NCBI RefSeq assembly: GCF_900091555.1
Contig: NZ_FMCX01000003.1
Coordinates: 620,001 to 684,000, forward strand
DNA: 64,000 bases
Direction of reading: 5' to 3'
DNA from: Micromonospora mirobrigensis
GTDB taxonomy: Bacteria > Actinomycetota > Actinomycetes > Mycobacteriales > Micromonosporaceae
Shown here: positions 39,998-49,148 of the stretch, in pieces
Position numbering within the stretch: position 1 is the first letter of the stretch
Layout: each line of letters begins with the position of its first letter
Translations under genes and position numbers: made by a program
Notes under the pieces: model-generated
What the model saw: only the letters and a program-made list of their open reading frames with translations
Database searches by the model: none
What the model was told of the DNA's origin: nothing

Positions 39998-41053
39998 ATG
40001 AGGGCCGTGCGCGCTGTGACTGTGACCCCCGGTGTCCGTGACTCGCTGCGCCTCGTGCCGGACCATCCGGAGCCACCCACCGACGAGGGGGCGATCCTGG
40101 TCGAGGCGCTCGCCGTGGGCATCTGCGGCACCGACCACGAGATCGTCGCCGGCGAGTACGGCGAGGCCCCGCCCGGCACCCCGGACCTGGTGCTCGGCCA
40201 CGAGGCGCTGGGCCGGGTGCTGGAGGACCCGACCGGCACCCTCCAGAAGGGCGACCTGGTCGCCGGCATCGTCCGGCACCCCGACCCGGTGCCCTGCCCG
40301 AACTGTGCGGTCGGCGAGTGGGACATGTGCCGCAACGGGCAGTACACCGAGCACGGGATCAAGGCGCTGCCCGGTTTCGCCCGGGACCGCTGGCGGGTGC
40401 AGCCCAAGTTCGCCATCGGCCTGGACCCGGTCCTCGCCCCGGTCGGCATGCTGCTGGAACCGGCCAGCGTGGTGGCGAAGGCGTGGGACCACATCGAGCG
40501 GATCGGCGGCCGGGCCGAGTGGCAGCCGCAGACCGTCCTGGTCACCGGCGCCGGCCCGATCGGCCTGCTGGCCGCGCTCCTCGCCGCCCAGCGCGGCCTC
40601 TCGGTGCACGTGCTCGACCTGGCCACCAGTGGCCCGAAGCCGGAGCTGGTCGCCGCGCTCGGCGCCACCTACCACTCGGTGCCGGTGGGGCAGCTGGACT
40701 TCGATCCGGACGTGGTGGTCGAGTGCACCGGCGCACCGTCGGTGGTGTTCGACGCCATGTGCAAGGCCGGCCCGGCCGGCATCGTCTGCCTGACCGGGGT
40801 CTCCAGCGGCGGTCGGACCATCGACTTCGACGCCGGGGCGCTCAACCGCGAGCTGGTGCTGGAGAACAACGTCGTCTTCGGCTCGGTGAACGCCAACCGC
40901 CGGCACTGGGACCTGGCCGCCGAGGCGCTGGCCCGGGCCGACCAGGACTGGCTCAAGTCGCTGATCACCCGGCGGGTGCCGGTGGAGGCGTACGCCGAGG
41001 CGTACGCCGCCGGGCCGGAGGACATCAAGGTGGTGCTGGACTTCCAGCTCTGA
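39998..41053 (+). CDS. Zinc-dependent MDR dehydrogenase, glucose 1-dehydrogenase-like
   Basis: 351 residues from ATG 39998. Catalytic zinc residues C43 (GICGTDHE) and H68-E69 (LGHEALG); structural-zinc lobe with C100, C103 and C111 only, one cysteine fewer than the usual four. Rossmann motif GAGPIG near 187. The wording GICGTDHEI...EPASVVAKAWDHIERIG resembles archaeal and actinobacterial glucose dehydrogenases. NAD(P)-linked sugar or alcohol oxidation in the cytoplasm. It ends 10 bases from the convergent DUF2252 gene. Confidence 0.88.
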   Translation: MRAVRAVTVTPGVRDSLRLVPDHPEPPTDEGAILVEALAVGICGTDHEIVAGEYGEAPPGTPDLVLGHEALGRVLEDPTGTLQKGDLVAGIVRHPDPVPCPNCAVGEWDMCRNGQYTEHGIKALPGFARDRWRVQPKFAIGLDPVLAPVGMLLEPASVVAKAWDHIERIGGRAEWQPQTVLVTGAGPIGLLAALLAAQRGLSVHVLDLATSGPKPELVAALGATYHSVPVGQLDFDPDVVVECTGAPSVVFDAMCKAGPAGIVCLTGVSSGGRTIDFDAGALNRELVLENNVVFGSVNANRRHWDLAAEALARADQDWLKSLITRRVPVEAYAEAYAAGPEDIKVVLDFQL

Positions 41054-41063
41054 GCGGGACCGG

Positions 41064-42380
41064 TCAGATGCCGGGCAGCCGGCCGTTGCGGAACAGGTCG
41101 ACGAAGAGCTGGTGGTCGTGCCGGGCCCGCACCCCGTACGCGTGGGCGAAGTCAACCAGGAAGGCCACGAAGCCCTCCTCGTCGGCGCCGACGGCGGCCA
41201 CGATCGCCTCCTCGGTGGAGTAGTCGACCAGGTCGTGGCTGGACTCGTCGTCGGCCACCGAGTGCATCCGGGCCACCGCCCGGCCCAGGTGCGACAGCAC
41301 CCCGGCCAGCTCCACCGGCTCGTCCACGTCCGCCCAGTCGAGGTCGGCCGCGTACGGGGAGACCTCGGCGACGAGCTGCCCCACCCCGTCCAGCTCGGTG
41401 AAGCCCAGCCACGGGTCGGCGTACGCCTGCAGGGCCCGCTGCGACTCGGCCGTGCGGTGCCCCTGGTGCCGGAAATAGCCGCGGACCCGCTCGTCGTCGA
41501 CGTGCCGTGCCACGGCCGGCACCTGGGCCTGCTTCATGTAGAGGACGACGTCGTTCTCCAGCGCCTGGGTGTGCCCCTCGAGGAGGAGGTTGTACGACGG
41601 CAGCCCGGCCGAGCCGATGCCCACCCCCTTGCGCAGCACCACGTCCTTGATCTGCGCCTCCACCGGGCGCAGCTTGCGCGCCGACTCCGGCCGGGTCTCC
41701 AGGTAGTCCTGGTAGGCGGCGCAGACCTTCGCCCGGGTGGCGTCGTCGACCTCGAAGACCCCGTCCCGGCGGGAGAAGCGCCGGTCGTAGTCGTCGACGG
41801 TGGTCTGCGCGGCGAGCAGCTCCACCCGGGTGTTCAGCCGGGCCCGCTGGAGCACCTGGAGCAGCACCCCGTCGGCGGTGTCCAGGGTGATCGAGCCGAT
41901 CGCGTCGTCCCCGCCGGCGGCGATGCCCCGCAGCTCGGCCAGGTACGACCGGGCGAAGGTGGCCACCAGCTCACTGATCGTGGCGTCGGAGAGCGCCTTG
42001 GCGTAGCCGAGCAGGGCCACGCTGGCGGCGAAGCGCCGCAGGTCCCAGGAGAACGGCCCGACGTACGCCTCGTCGAAGTCGTTGACGTTGAACACCAGCT
42101 GGCCGGAGGCGTTCATGTAGGTGCCGAAGTTCTCGGCGTGCAGGTCACCGTGGATCCAGACCCGGCTGGTCCGCTCGTCGAGGTACCGGTCGTCGGCGAA
42201 GTCGCCGAGCTGGTCGGCGTAGAAAAGGGAGGCGCTGCCCCGGTAGAAGGCGAACGGTGACGCCGCCATCTTGCGGAACTTGCGGCGGAACGCCGCGGGG
42301 TCGCGCGTCATCGACTCGCCGAACTCGTCGACGAGGACGCGGACGATGTGCTCGGACCGCCGGTCCGCGGAGTCGCTCAT
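41064..42380 (-). CDS. DUF2252 family protein
   Basis: 438 residues. It has the DUF2252 hallmarks FRRKFRKMAASPFAFYRGS, VWIHGDLHAENFGTY and VFNVNDFDEAYVGPFSWDL, whose HGDxHxxNFG and NDFDE patterns recall aminoglycoside-phosphotransferase/protein-kinase active sites. It is probably a kinase-like enzyme of unknown substrate. ATG 42380. It lies 113 bases downstream of nuoB on the same strand and may be co-transcribed with it. Confidence 0.9.
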   Translation of the reverse strand: MSDSADRRSEHIVRVLVDEFGESMTRDPAAFRRKFRKMAASPFAFYRGSASLFYADQLGDFADDRYLDERTSRVWIHGDLHAENFGTYMNASGQLVFNVNDFDEAYVGPFSWDLRRFAASVALLGYAKALSDATISELVATFARSYLAELRGIAAGGDDAIGSITLDTADGVLLQVLQRARLNTRVELLAAQTTVDDYDRRFSRRDGVFEVDDATRAKVCAAYQDYLETRPESARKLRPVEAQIKDVVLRKGVGIGSAGLPSYNLLLEGHTQALENDVVLYMKQAQVPAVARHVDDERVRGYFRHQGHRTAESQRALQAYADPWLGFTELDGVGQLVAEVSPYAADLDWADVDEPVELAGVLSHLGRAVARMHSVADDESSHDLVDYSTEEAIVAAVGADEEGFVAFLVDFAHAYGVRARHDHQLFVDLFRNGRLPGI

Positions 42381-42493
42381 GAAGCGCAGGCTAGTTCCCC
42401 CCGGCCACTGGCGGGGCTCCTCCGACCGACCGCCCGGCGCTGCCCGGTCGGCTCGCCGACGCGGCGGTCCGGCGGTCGGCGCGGCCGGCCCGG

Positions 42494-43063
42494 TCAGCTG
42501 GCGGGTGGGCGGACCGGCGGCGCGGTCAACGACGCCACCGAGCGGGCGGCGGGGGCCGGCGGGTCCACCGGCGGGGCCAGCGGGTCCGGGCGGGACACCC
42601 CACCGAGGCCGGACTGTTCGGCGGCGATCTTCTCCTGGAGGCGCAGGATTCCGTGCAGCAGCGCCTCGGGCCGGGGCGGGCAGCCCGGCACGTAGACGTC
42701 GACCGGGATGAGCTGGTCGACGCCCTTGGTCACCGAGTACGAGTCCCAGTACGGGCCGCCGCAGTTCGAGCAGGCGCCGAACGAGATGACGTACTTCGGT
42801 TCGGGCATCTGGTCGTAGAGCCGCTTGATCGCCGGGGCCATCTTGTCGGTGACCGTGCCGGAGACCACCATCAGGTCGGCCTGCCGGGGACCGTGGGCGA
42901 ACGGGATCACCCCGAGCCGGATGAAGTCGTGCCGGCCCATGCTGGTGGCGATGAACTCGATGGCGCAGCAGGCCAGGCCGAAGTTGAACACCCAGAGCGA
43001 GTAGCGGCGGCCCCAGTTGAGGACGAACTTGATCGGCTCGCCGAGCACTGCCGGCAACTGCAC
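42494..43063 (-). CDS. nuoB: NADH-quinone oxidoreductase subunit B
   Basis: 189 residues from GTG 43063, GAGGGG six bases upstream. It binds cluster N2, which reduces quinone: C32, C33, C98 and C128 are in [16 protein letters not shown] and VPGCPPRPE, so the cluster is intact. The C-terminal 40 residues are a Pro/Ala-rich tail. It stands apart from other nuo genes, divergent from an ECF sigma gene and 2.6 kb from nuoC. No nuoA precedes it. Confidence 0.95.
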   Translation of the reverse strand: MQLPAVLGEPIKFVLNWGRRYSLWVFNFGLACCAIEFIATSMGRHDFIRLGVIPFAHGPRQADLMVVSGTVTDKMAPAIKRLYDQMPEPKYVISFGACSNCGGPYWDSYSVTKGVDQLIPVDVYVPGCPPRPEALLHGILRLQEKIAAEQSGLGGVSRPDPLAPPVDPPAPAARSVASLTAPPVRPPAS

Positions 43064-43166
43064 CTCGCGCCCCCTCAGCTCTGCCTGCGACCGACAGTCA
43101 ACCACAGGGCCACGGCGGCCACCGGCGCAACCGGTGGGGGCGTCGGGTTCGGGACGCCCGACGGCT

Positions 43167-43194
43167 GCAACCGGCGACCTCGGTGACGCGTGGT
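43167..43194 (+). promoter_or_regulatory. Candidate ECF-type promoter of the sigma gene at 43240
   Basis: GCAACC (43167-43172), 16-base spacer, CGTGGT (43189-43194), matching the GCAAC-16-CGT layout known for Streptomyces sigma-E promoters. It lies 46 bases before the sigma start, in the divergent gap with nuoB, and implies autoregulation. Confidence 0.45.
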
Positions 43195-43239
43195 ACCGGC
43201 GTCCGCGGCGGGGACCGCGGGCGCAACGGGGAGGACGAG

Positions 43240-43806
43240 GTGACGGTGACCAGGGAACCGAGGCTCGACGAGCCGCCACCCGAGACGACGGCGGCCGGCC
43301 GGGGTGGCGGCGGTCGCGACGGGGCGGACTTCGACCAGCTCTACCACGCGCACTTCCGCTCGCTGACCGTCCAGCTCACCGCCTACTGTGGCGACCTGTC
43401 CCAGGCGCAGGACCTGGTCCAGGAGGCGTTCTGCCGGGCGTTCGCCCGCTGGTCGAAGGTGTCCCGGTACGACGACCCGGTGGCCTGGGTCCGCCGGGTG
43501 GCGTGGAACCTCGCCTCCAGCAGGTGGCGACGGCTGCGTACCGCCCAGTCCTTTTTGCGGCGGCAACGCGAGGAGCACGTCCCCGGTCCGGGGCCGGACC
43601 GGGTGGCGCTGGACGCGGCCCTGGCGCAGCTGCCCCCGAACCACCGGCGGGCCGTGGTGCTGCACTACCTGGCGGACCTCTCGGTGAGCCAGATCGCCAC
43701 CCAGGAGGACGTCGCAGAGGGCACGGTCAAGTCCTGGCTGCACCGGGGACGAGCGGCGCTGGCGACCCAGCTGGCCGCGACGAGTGAGGTGAACCACCGT
43801 GATTGA
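43240..43806 (+). CDS. ECF RNA polymerase sigma factor (SigE family)
   Basis: 188 residues from GTG 43240 (GGGGAGGA upstream). After a low-complexity N-terminus, region 2 runs about 33-95 ([35 protein letters not shown]) and region 4 about 120-172 ([37 protein letters not shown]). It is related to the sigma factor at 25579. Its last eight bases overlap the next gene, encoding a single-span membrane protein, the likely partner. Confidence 0.92.
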   Translation: MTVTREPRLDEPPPETTAAGRGGGGRDGADFDQLYHAHFRSLTVQLTAYCGDLSQAQDLVQEAFCRAFARWSKVSRYDDPVAWVRRVAWNLASSRWRRLRTAQSFLRRQREEHVPGPGPDRVALDAALAQLPPNHRRAVVLHYLADLSVSQIATQEDVAEGTVKSWLHRGRAALATQLAATSEVNHRD

Positions 43807-45043
43807 GCCCGAAGACCTGATCGTCGGCGCGGAACTCGCCGCGTACCGCGAGGCGGTCGTCCCGGCGGTGCGGCCGGCGGGGCCGGGCGCCGTCCGGGCC
43901 ACCGTCCGCCGACGCCGCCGTCGTACGGCCGTCGTCACCGCCGCGGCGGTCGTGCTCGCGGTGGCCGTACCGGTCGCCGGGCGGGCGGCGCTGGACCGGG
44001 ATCCCGGCCCGCCGGTGCCGGGCCCGGCCCGGTCGGTGGAACCGGCTCCCTCGGTGACTCCGTCGGGCAACCCGTCGTCGGTCCCGACGCCCAGCACGCC
44101 GGCCACTGCGACGGCCACGCCGACCGGGTCACCGGAGCCGGCGGGCAGCGCGAGCAGCTCACCGGCCGCGCCGGACGGCCGGATCAGCAAGGCCCAGCTG
44201 CTCGCCGTGGATGTCGAACTGCCGGCCTGGTCCTCGGAGGAGTGCCAGGCCGACGGCCGGGTGCGGCTGCGGACGTCCGACAAGGAGGTCGGCGAGCCGG
44301 CCCTGGTCTCCCTCACCCACGGCGACGTCGATGGCGACGGCGCCGAGGAGACGGTGGCCCTGTTGGGCTGCCGGTACGGCGAGGCGGTCGGCAAGCAGGT
44401 GGTGGTCTTCGACCGGGACGCCAGCCGGCGGATCGTCACCCTCGGTCGGGTGGTGCGGACCGGTGAGGGGCAGCGCAACCTGCTGGAGTACCAGGTCACC
44501 TCGGCCGGCTCGGTCCGGGTCCGGGTGGCTGACATCCAGCCCTGCTGTGACACCCCGACCTACCTGGTCCGGGACCAGTGGCGGACGTACCGGTGGTCCG
44601 GCGGGAAGTTCACGCAGACCGGCGGGCCGGTCGCCTTCGGGCCGGACAACCGGCGTACCGACCTCACTCTGACCGCCGACGACCTCGTGCTGGGTACCTC
44701 GGACGCAGACGGGAAGCGGACCGGGTCGCTGACCGTCACCGTGATCAACAAGGGTCCGGGTGACGTACCCCAGCTCGGTTTCCCCGAGTTGGGCCAGATC
44801 GGCCAGCCGTCCGGTGGCGAGTTCGACCGGTGTCGGACCCTGCCGGACGGGCCGGTGGGGTACTTCTGCCTGCTGCCGGGACTGCGGGCCGGGGAGCGGC
44901 GCAGTCTGACCTTCACCTTCCTGGTCGGCCCGGACGTGGCCGAGTTCTCGCCGGTCGGCGTCGGTCACTGGGACGCACAGGACCGGAGCTGGTCGGACCT
45001 GGTCCCCGTGGACAACAAGGTGCAGGTACGGACGGGCGGCTGA
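43799..45043 (+). CDS. Single-span membrane protein with extracellular sensor domain, partner of ECF sigma
   Basis: 414 residues, GTG start. Residues 1-41 are cytoplasmic and end in a run of arginines; one membrane span near 42-60; a Ser/Pro/Thr linker about 70-125; then an extracellular part. It holds GDVDGDGAEETVALLG, an FG-GAP-like calcium-binding DxDxDG pattern, a possible disulphide pair (PCC), and a C-terminal Ig-like segment LTVTVINKGPGDVPQL. No known anti-sigma motif lies in the cytoplasmic part; the role as anti-sigma or sensor is inferred from the coupled sigma gene. Confidence 0.78.
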   Translation: MIEPEDLIVGAELAAYREAVVPAVRPAGPGAVRATVRRRRRRTAVVTAAAVVLAVAVPVAGRAALDRDPGPPVPGPARSVEPAPSVTPSGNPSSVPTPSTPATATATPTGSPEPAGSASSSPAAPDGRISKAQLLAVDVELPAWSSEECQADGRVRLRTSDKEVGEPALVSLTHGDVDGDGAEETVALLGCRYGEAVGKQVVVFDRDASRRIVTLGRVVRTGEGQRNLLEYQVTSAGSVRVRVADIQPCCDTPTYLVRDQWRTYRWSGGKFTQTGGPVAFGPDNRRTDLTLTADDLVLGTSDADGKRTGSLTVTVINKGPGDVPQLGFPELGQIGQPSGGEFDRCRTLPDGPVGYFCLLPGLRAGERRSLTFTFLVGPDVAEFSPVGVGHWDAQDRSWSDLVPVDNKVQVRTGG

Positions 45044-45053
45044 TCCAGTCGGA

Positions 45054-45098
45054 CCGGCCCTCCGAGGCCGGGACGTCCCCCCGGCCTCCAAGGGCCGG
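45054..45098. terminator. Strong two-segment hairpin between convergent genes
   Basis: Outer arms CCGGCCCT/AGGGCCGG and inner arms GAGGCCGG/CCGGCCTC separated by a 2-by-2 internal loop, nine-base apex. Symmetric, so it can end transcription from both sides. Confidence 0.8.
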
Positions 45099-45125
45099 AC
45101 GGGGCGTCGCCGGTCGGCCCAGGGA

Positions 45126-46622
45126 TTACCAGGCGGGACGCTGGAGCAGGCCGACGAACTCCACCAGCAGCCGCTCACGCAGCGCGACCGGCGCGGCGTC
45201 GAGCAGGGTGTTCACCACCGCCATCCGCCCGGGCACCGGACCCGCCGCCGGGTCGCCACCGGCCAGGCCGAGCCCGGCCGCCAGCCCGGCGACCAGCTCC
45301 GGCGTGAGGGCCGCCGGGGTCAGCGTCCGGGCCAGCGCCAGCAGCTCGTCGGGGAGCCGGACCGGGCCCGCCGCCCGGGCCGCCGCCACCGCGTCGGCCA
45401 GGTCCGGGCCGAACTCGGCCACCCGGGGGGCCACCGCCGCGGTCACCGTCAGGTGGACGCTGGCCGGCAGGCCGGCGTACGACAACTGGGGCTGGGTGTG
45501 CCAGCCCCGGGCGGCCAGCTCGTCGACCAGCACGAACAGGTCGAGCGTGGGGTCACCGTCCCCGGTCAGGCAGACCACCGTGGACTCCGGCTCGGTCATC
45601 AGGCGCAGCCCGTCGGTGTGCCGGACCGCGTCGGCCAGTCCGGCCACCGCCTCCCGGGTGGCCGCCGCCAGCCGCAGGTAGCCGTCCTCGCCGAGGTGCC
45701 GCAGGGTGGCGTACGCGCCGGCGATCGGGCCGCCGGAGCGGGTGGAGGCGATCACCGGGTTGACCATGGTGTAGCCGGGCCAGTCGGCGTACCCGAAGTA
45801 TTGCGGGGCGCGCAGCGCGGCGTCCCGGTGCAGCAGCACCGACACCCCCTTCGGCGCGTACGCGTACTTGTGCAGGTCGACCGAGATGGAGGTGACCCCG
45901 TCGACGGTGAAGTCGAACGGCGGCACCGGCGCGCCGAGGCGGCGCAGCCAGGGCAGCGCCCAGCCGCCGAAGCAGGCGTCGACGTGGCAGCGCACCCCGG
46001 CCGCCGCCGCCACCGCAGCGATCTCGGCGACGGGGTCGACCACGCCGTGCGCGTACGAGGGGGCGGAGCAGGCGACCAGCACGGTCTCGGGCCGGATCGC
46101 GGCGGCCACGGCACCGGCCGAGGGCCGCAGGGTCTCCGGGTCGACCGGCACCTGGTCGAGTGCCACCCGCAGGTAGTGCGCGGCCTTGGCGAAGGCGGCG
46201 TGCCCGCTGACCGGGACGACGATCCGCGGCTCGGTCAGCTCGGGCCGGGCGTCCCGGGCGGCCTTGACGGCGAGGATCAGCGACTCCGTGCCGCCGCCGG
46301 TGACGCTGCCCACCACGTCCGGGGCGGCGCTGCCCGGGCCGCCGCCGAGCAGCCGGCCCGCCGCCCCGACCAGCGCGTTCTCCATCGCCAGCAGGGACGG
46401 GAAGGCGGTCGGGTCGAGGCCGTTGACGTGCGCGCACTCGGCGTACGCGGCCTGCGCCAGCTCGTCCAGCCCGGCGACGCCGGGGTCGTAGACGTAGGCG
46501 AAGAGCCGGCCGCCGTGGGTGGGCCGGTCGGCGGCCCGCAGCGCGCGGATCTCGTCGAGCACCCGCGCGGCGGGCAGCCCCTCGGCGGGCAGCGCGCCCG
46601 TGGGTGCCGTCGTGTCGGTCAT
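45126..46622 (-). CDS. PLP-dependent decarboxylase, sphingosine-1-phosphate lyase-like
   Basis: 498 residues from ATG 46622. Fold-type I PLP enzyme: SVTGGGTESLILAVKAAR binds phosphate, HVDACFGGWALPWL carries the cofactor aspartate, and the Schiff-base lysine is near residue 249 in SVDLHKYAYAPKG. These features match the DplI/group II decarboxylase branch with S1P lyase. Bacterial members can act on sphingoid phosphates or amino acids; substrate unproven. ATG overlaps the upstream transporter stop by four bases, so the transporter may import or export its substrate or product. Confidence 0.88.
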   Translation of the reverse strand: MTDTTAPTGALPAEGLPAARVLDEIRALRAADRPTHGGRLFAYVYDPGVAGLDELAQAAYAECAHVNGLDPTAFPSLLAMENALVGAAGRLLGGGPGSAAPDVVGSVTGGGTESLILAVKAARDARPELTEPRIVVPVSGHAAFAKAAHYLRVALDQVPVDPETLRPSAGAVAAAIRPETVLVACSAPSYAHGVVDPVAEIAAVAAAAGVRCHVDACFGGWALPWLRRLGAPVPPFDFTVDGVTSISVDLHKYAYAPKGVSVLLHRDAALRAPQYFGYADWPGYTMVNPVIASTRSGGPIAGAYATLRHLGEDGYLRLAAATREAVAGLADAVRHTDGLRLMTEPESTVVCLTGDGDPTLDLFVLVDELAARGWHTQPQLSYAGLPASVHLTVTAAVAPRVAEFGPDLADAVAAARAAGPVRLPDELLALARTLTPAALTPELVAGLAAGLGLAGGDPAAGPVPGRMAVVNTLLDAAPVALRERLLVEFVGLLQRPAW

Positions 46623-48004
46623 CGGGCTGGCAGCTTCCTCTCGGGACGGTCGGCCGGACCGGCGGGCGCCGGGTGGGCCGGGGGGAGTATGTAGCCGCGC
46701 AGCAGCAGCACGGGCGCGGCGACCAGCACGGCCGGCAGGACGGTGAAGCCGAGCAGGACGCCGAGCCGGGCCGTCGCCGACTGCGCCGCCGCCTGGCCGG
46801 TCGAGGAGGAGACGTAGCCGCTGAGCTGGAGCACCAACCCGTACAGGCCGGGACCCAGCGCCAACCCGAAGGTCTCCCCGGCGGTCCACAGCCCGGTGAG
46901 GACGCCGGCCTGCCGCCGGCCGGTGCGCGCGGTGTCGTACGCGATGCAGTCGGGGAGCATGGCCAGCGCGAAGACCTGCTGGCCGGCGTACCCGACGCCG
47001 ATCAGGGCGACCACCGCGTAGCTCGCGGCGGCCGGCAGCGCCGGCGCGGCCACCAGGGCCAGCGCGCCGGCCGCGAAGAGCAGCGACGCGGCGACCAGGG
47101 CGGCCCGCTTCCCGACCCGCGCGCCGACCCGGACCCAGACCGGCATGACCAGCAGCGCCGGCCCGACGAAGCAGGCGAAGAGCAGGGTCGGCCCGGTGTC
47201 CGGGTCGCGCAGCACCTGGCCGGCGAAGTAGGCCACCCCGGCCAGGACGGTCGCCACCCCGGCGGACTGCACCACGAAGCAGGCCAGCAGCGCCCGGAAC
47301 GGGCGGTTGCCGGCGGCCACCGCGAGCTGCGCCCGCAGGCTCGGTTCACTTTCCCCCACCGCGCCGGCTGCCGCGGACCGGGTGCCGAGGAAGGCGCCCA
47401 CCGTGCCGAGCACGATCAGCGCGGCGACGAAGACACCCATCCAGCGGTGCCCGGCCAGGCCGCCCCCGGCCGCGGTCACCACGGCCGGGGCCACCGCCCC
47501 GGAGACCAGGATGGCCAGCGCCAGCACCGCGATCCGCCAGCTCATCATCCGGGTACGCTCCGCCGGGTCGCCGGTCAGCTCGGCGGGCATCGCCACGTAC
47601 GGCACCTGGAAGAAGGCGAACGCGGTCGCGGTGGCCAGGAACGCCACCGCCACGTACGCCCCGGCCGCCGGTCCGGCGCCGAACGGCGCGGCGAAGATGG
47701 CGGCGAAGAGCACGGCGAGGGCCAGCCCGCCGCCGAGCAGGTACGGCCGGCGCGGCCCCCAGCGGGACCGGGTCCGGTCGGAGATCCGCCCGGCGACCGG
47801 GTTGACCAGCACGTCCCACGCCTTCGGCAGGAGCACCAGCAGGGCGGCCGTGCCGGCGGCGACGCCGAGGGTGTCGGTGAGGTACGGCAGCAGCAGCAGC
47901 CCGGGCACCGTGCCGAACGCGCCGGTGACCAGCGAGCCGGTGGCGTAGCCGACGTGCACCCGCCGGGGCAGCGGCCCGGCCAGCCCCGACGAGTCCATGG
48001 TCAC
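46619..48004 (-). CDS. GPH-type (glycoside-pentoside-hexuronide) MFS transporter
   Basis: 461 residues with 12 membrane helices. Family marks: LPKAWDVLVNPVAGRISDRTRSRWGPRRPYLL with the conserved D and R residues, FFQVPYVAMPAELT, and MLPDCIAYDTARTGRRQAG. GTG 48004 or ATG 47998 may start it. It is coupled to the S1P-lyase-like gene. GPH carriers usually move sugars with cations, but actinobacterial relatives also carry other small molecules. Confidence 0.87.
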   Translation of the reverse strand: MTMDSSGLAGPLPRRVHVGYATGSLVTGAFGTVPGLLLLPYLTDTLGVAAGTAALLVLLPKAWDVLVNPVAGRISDRTRSRWGPRRPYLLGGGLALAVLFAAIFAAPFGAGPAAGAYVAVAFLATATAFAFFQVPYVAMPAELTGDPAERTRMMSWRIAVLALAILVSGAVAPAVVTAAGGGLAGHRWMGVFVAALIVLGTVGAFLGTRSAAAGAVGESEPSLRAQLAVAAGNRPFRALLACFVVQSAGVATVLAGVAYFAGQVLRDPDTGPTLLFACFVGPALLVMPVWVRVGARVGKRAALVAASLLFAAGALALVAAPALPAAASYAVVALIGVGYAGQQVFALAMLPDCIAYDTARTGRRQAGVLTGLWTAGETFGLALGPGLYGLVLQLSGYVSSSTGQAAAQSATARLGVLLGFTVLPAVLVAAPVLLLRGYILPPAHPAPAGPADRPERKLPAR

Positions 48005-48050
48005 GAATGCTACTCATATTGTGCGGGCGGTCACACCCTCCGGACAGTGA

Positions 48051-49055
48051 TCAGAAGCCGAACCGGCTCGCCTCCCCCGTGAGCGACGTCGACGAGCCGA
48101 TCTCCAGGATCGCCGGCGGCAGCCCCGGCGCCGGCACCCGCCTACCGACCGCGCCGGTGTGCACGTCGACCACCTGGAGGACCGTCGTCCCGTCCTCGAC
48201 CGCGACGGTGACCACCTGCCGCTCGTCGTACCAGCCGAGCACCGGCCACGAGGTGGGCAGCGACCGGAGGGTCCGTCCGGTGGTCAGGTCGAGGATCCGG
48301 GGCAGCTGCCAGTCGGCGAGCCGGCCCGGATCGGTTCCCTCGAACCCGCCGCCCCGCGACGGCTCGACCACCGCGTACCGGCGGGAGGGCGAGTAGGCGT
48401 TCGCGTCCCAGAGGTGGCCCTCGGCGCCCACCAGCGGGCCGGGGGTGCCGTCCGGGTTCAGGTAGCGCATCGGCCCGGTCGGCAGTTCCGGGTCGTCGCC
48501 CCGCACCTGCACGACGTAGCGGACCGAGTCAGCCGCCCAGCCGGCGGTACAGGTGTCGCAGTCCAGGTCGATCGGCGTGTGCCGGAGCCGGCCGGTCGGC
48601 AGGTCGTACCGGTGCGCGGTGAAGCTCCGGGTCTCCTTGTCCAGGGTGGTGGTGAGCAGCGCCGTGCCGTCCGGCGACCAACCGGCCGGCGAGCCGGGCG
48701 GCAGGCTGGTCCAGCGCACCCCGCCGCCGCGCAGCGCGTCCCGGCGGGCGACGCCGATCCGGCCGGCGACGTCCTCGACCGCGACGCTCGCGCCGTCCGG
48801 CGAGACCCGCACGCTGACGTACGGCACCTTCCGGTACACACCGGCCCGGGCGTCCAGCAGGTAGGCCGCGTCACCGCCCAGGCTGCTGTACGACTGGATC
48901 GCCCGCGGCCCACCGCCGGGCGCCGGGAAGACCACCTCGTCGGCAGCCGCAGCCGGAACCGCGGCGGCCAGGCCACGGCCACCGAGCAGCGGGGGGACCA
49001 GCGCGCAGAGCGCCGCCACGGCGACCAGCACGGCACTTCGGGATCGGTACGACAC
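48051..49055 (-). CDS. Secreted beta-propeller-like protein
   Basis: 334 residues. A Sec-type signal peptide (SRSAVLVAVAALCALVPPLLGG, cut near AAAA-DEVV) precedes repeated WD/TolB-like blades: VRVSPDGASVAVEDV, GWSPDGTALLTTTL, YLNPDGTPG, AYSPSRRYAVVEP, VLGWYDERQVVTVAV. A disulphide is possible in DCDTCTAGW. Probably extracellular or surface-associated; ligand unknown. The start is preceded by GGAGGAAG. Confidence 0.82.
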   Translation of the reverse strand: MSYRSRSAVLVAVAALCALVPPLLGGRGLAAAVPAAAADEVVFPAPGGGPRAIQSYSSLGGDAAYLLDARAGVYRKVPYVSVRVSPDGASVAVEDVAGRIGVARRDALRGGGVRWTSLPPGSPAGWSPDGTALLTTTLDKETRSFTAHRYDLPTGRLRHTPIDLDCDTCTAGWAADSVRYVVQVRGDDPELPTGPMRYLNPDGTPGPLVGAEGHLWDANAYSPSRRYAVVEPSRGGGFEGTDPGRLADWQLPRILDLTTGRTLRSLPTSWPVLGWYDERQVVTVAVEDGTTVLQVVDVHTGAVGRRVPAPGLPPAILEIGSSTSLTGEASRFGF

Positions 49056-49148
49056 ATCTTCCTCCGGGTGAGCGGTGAACCGTCACCTCGAAGACGGTCT
49101 CGGGCCGCGCCCGGGTTGGGCGGCACCGGAAGATCGGCCCAACCGTGG

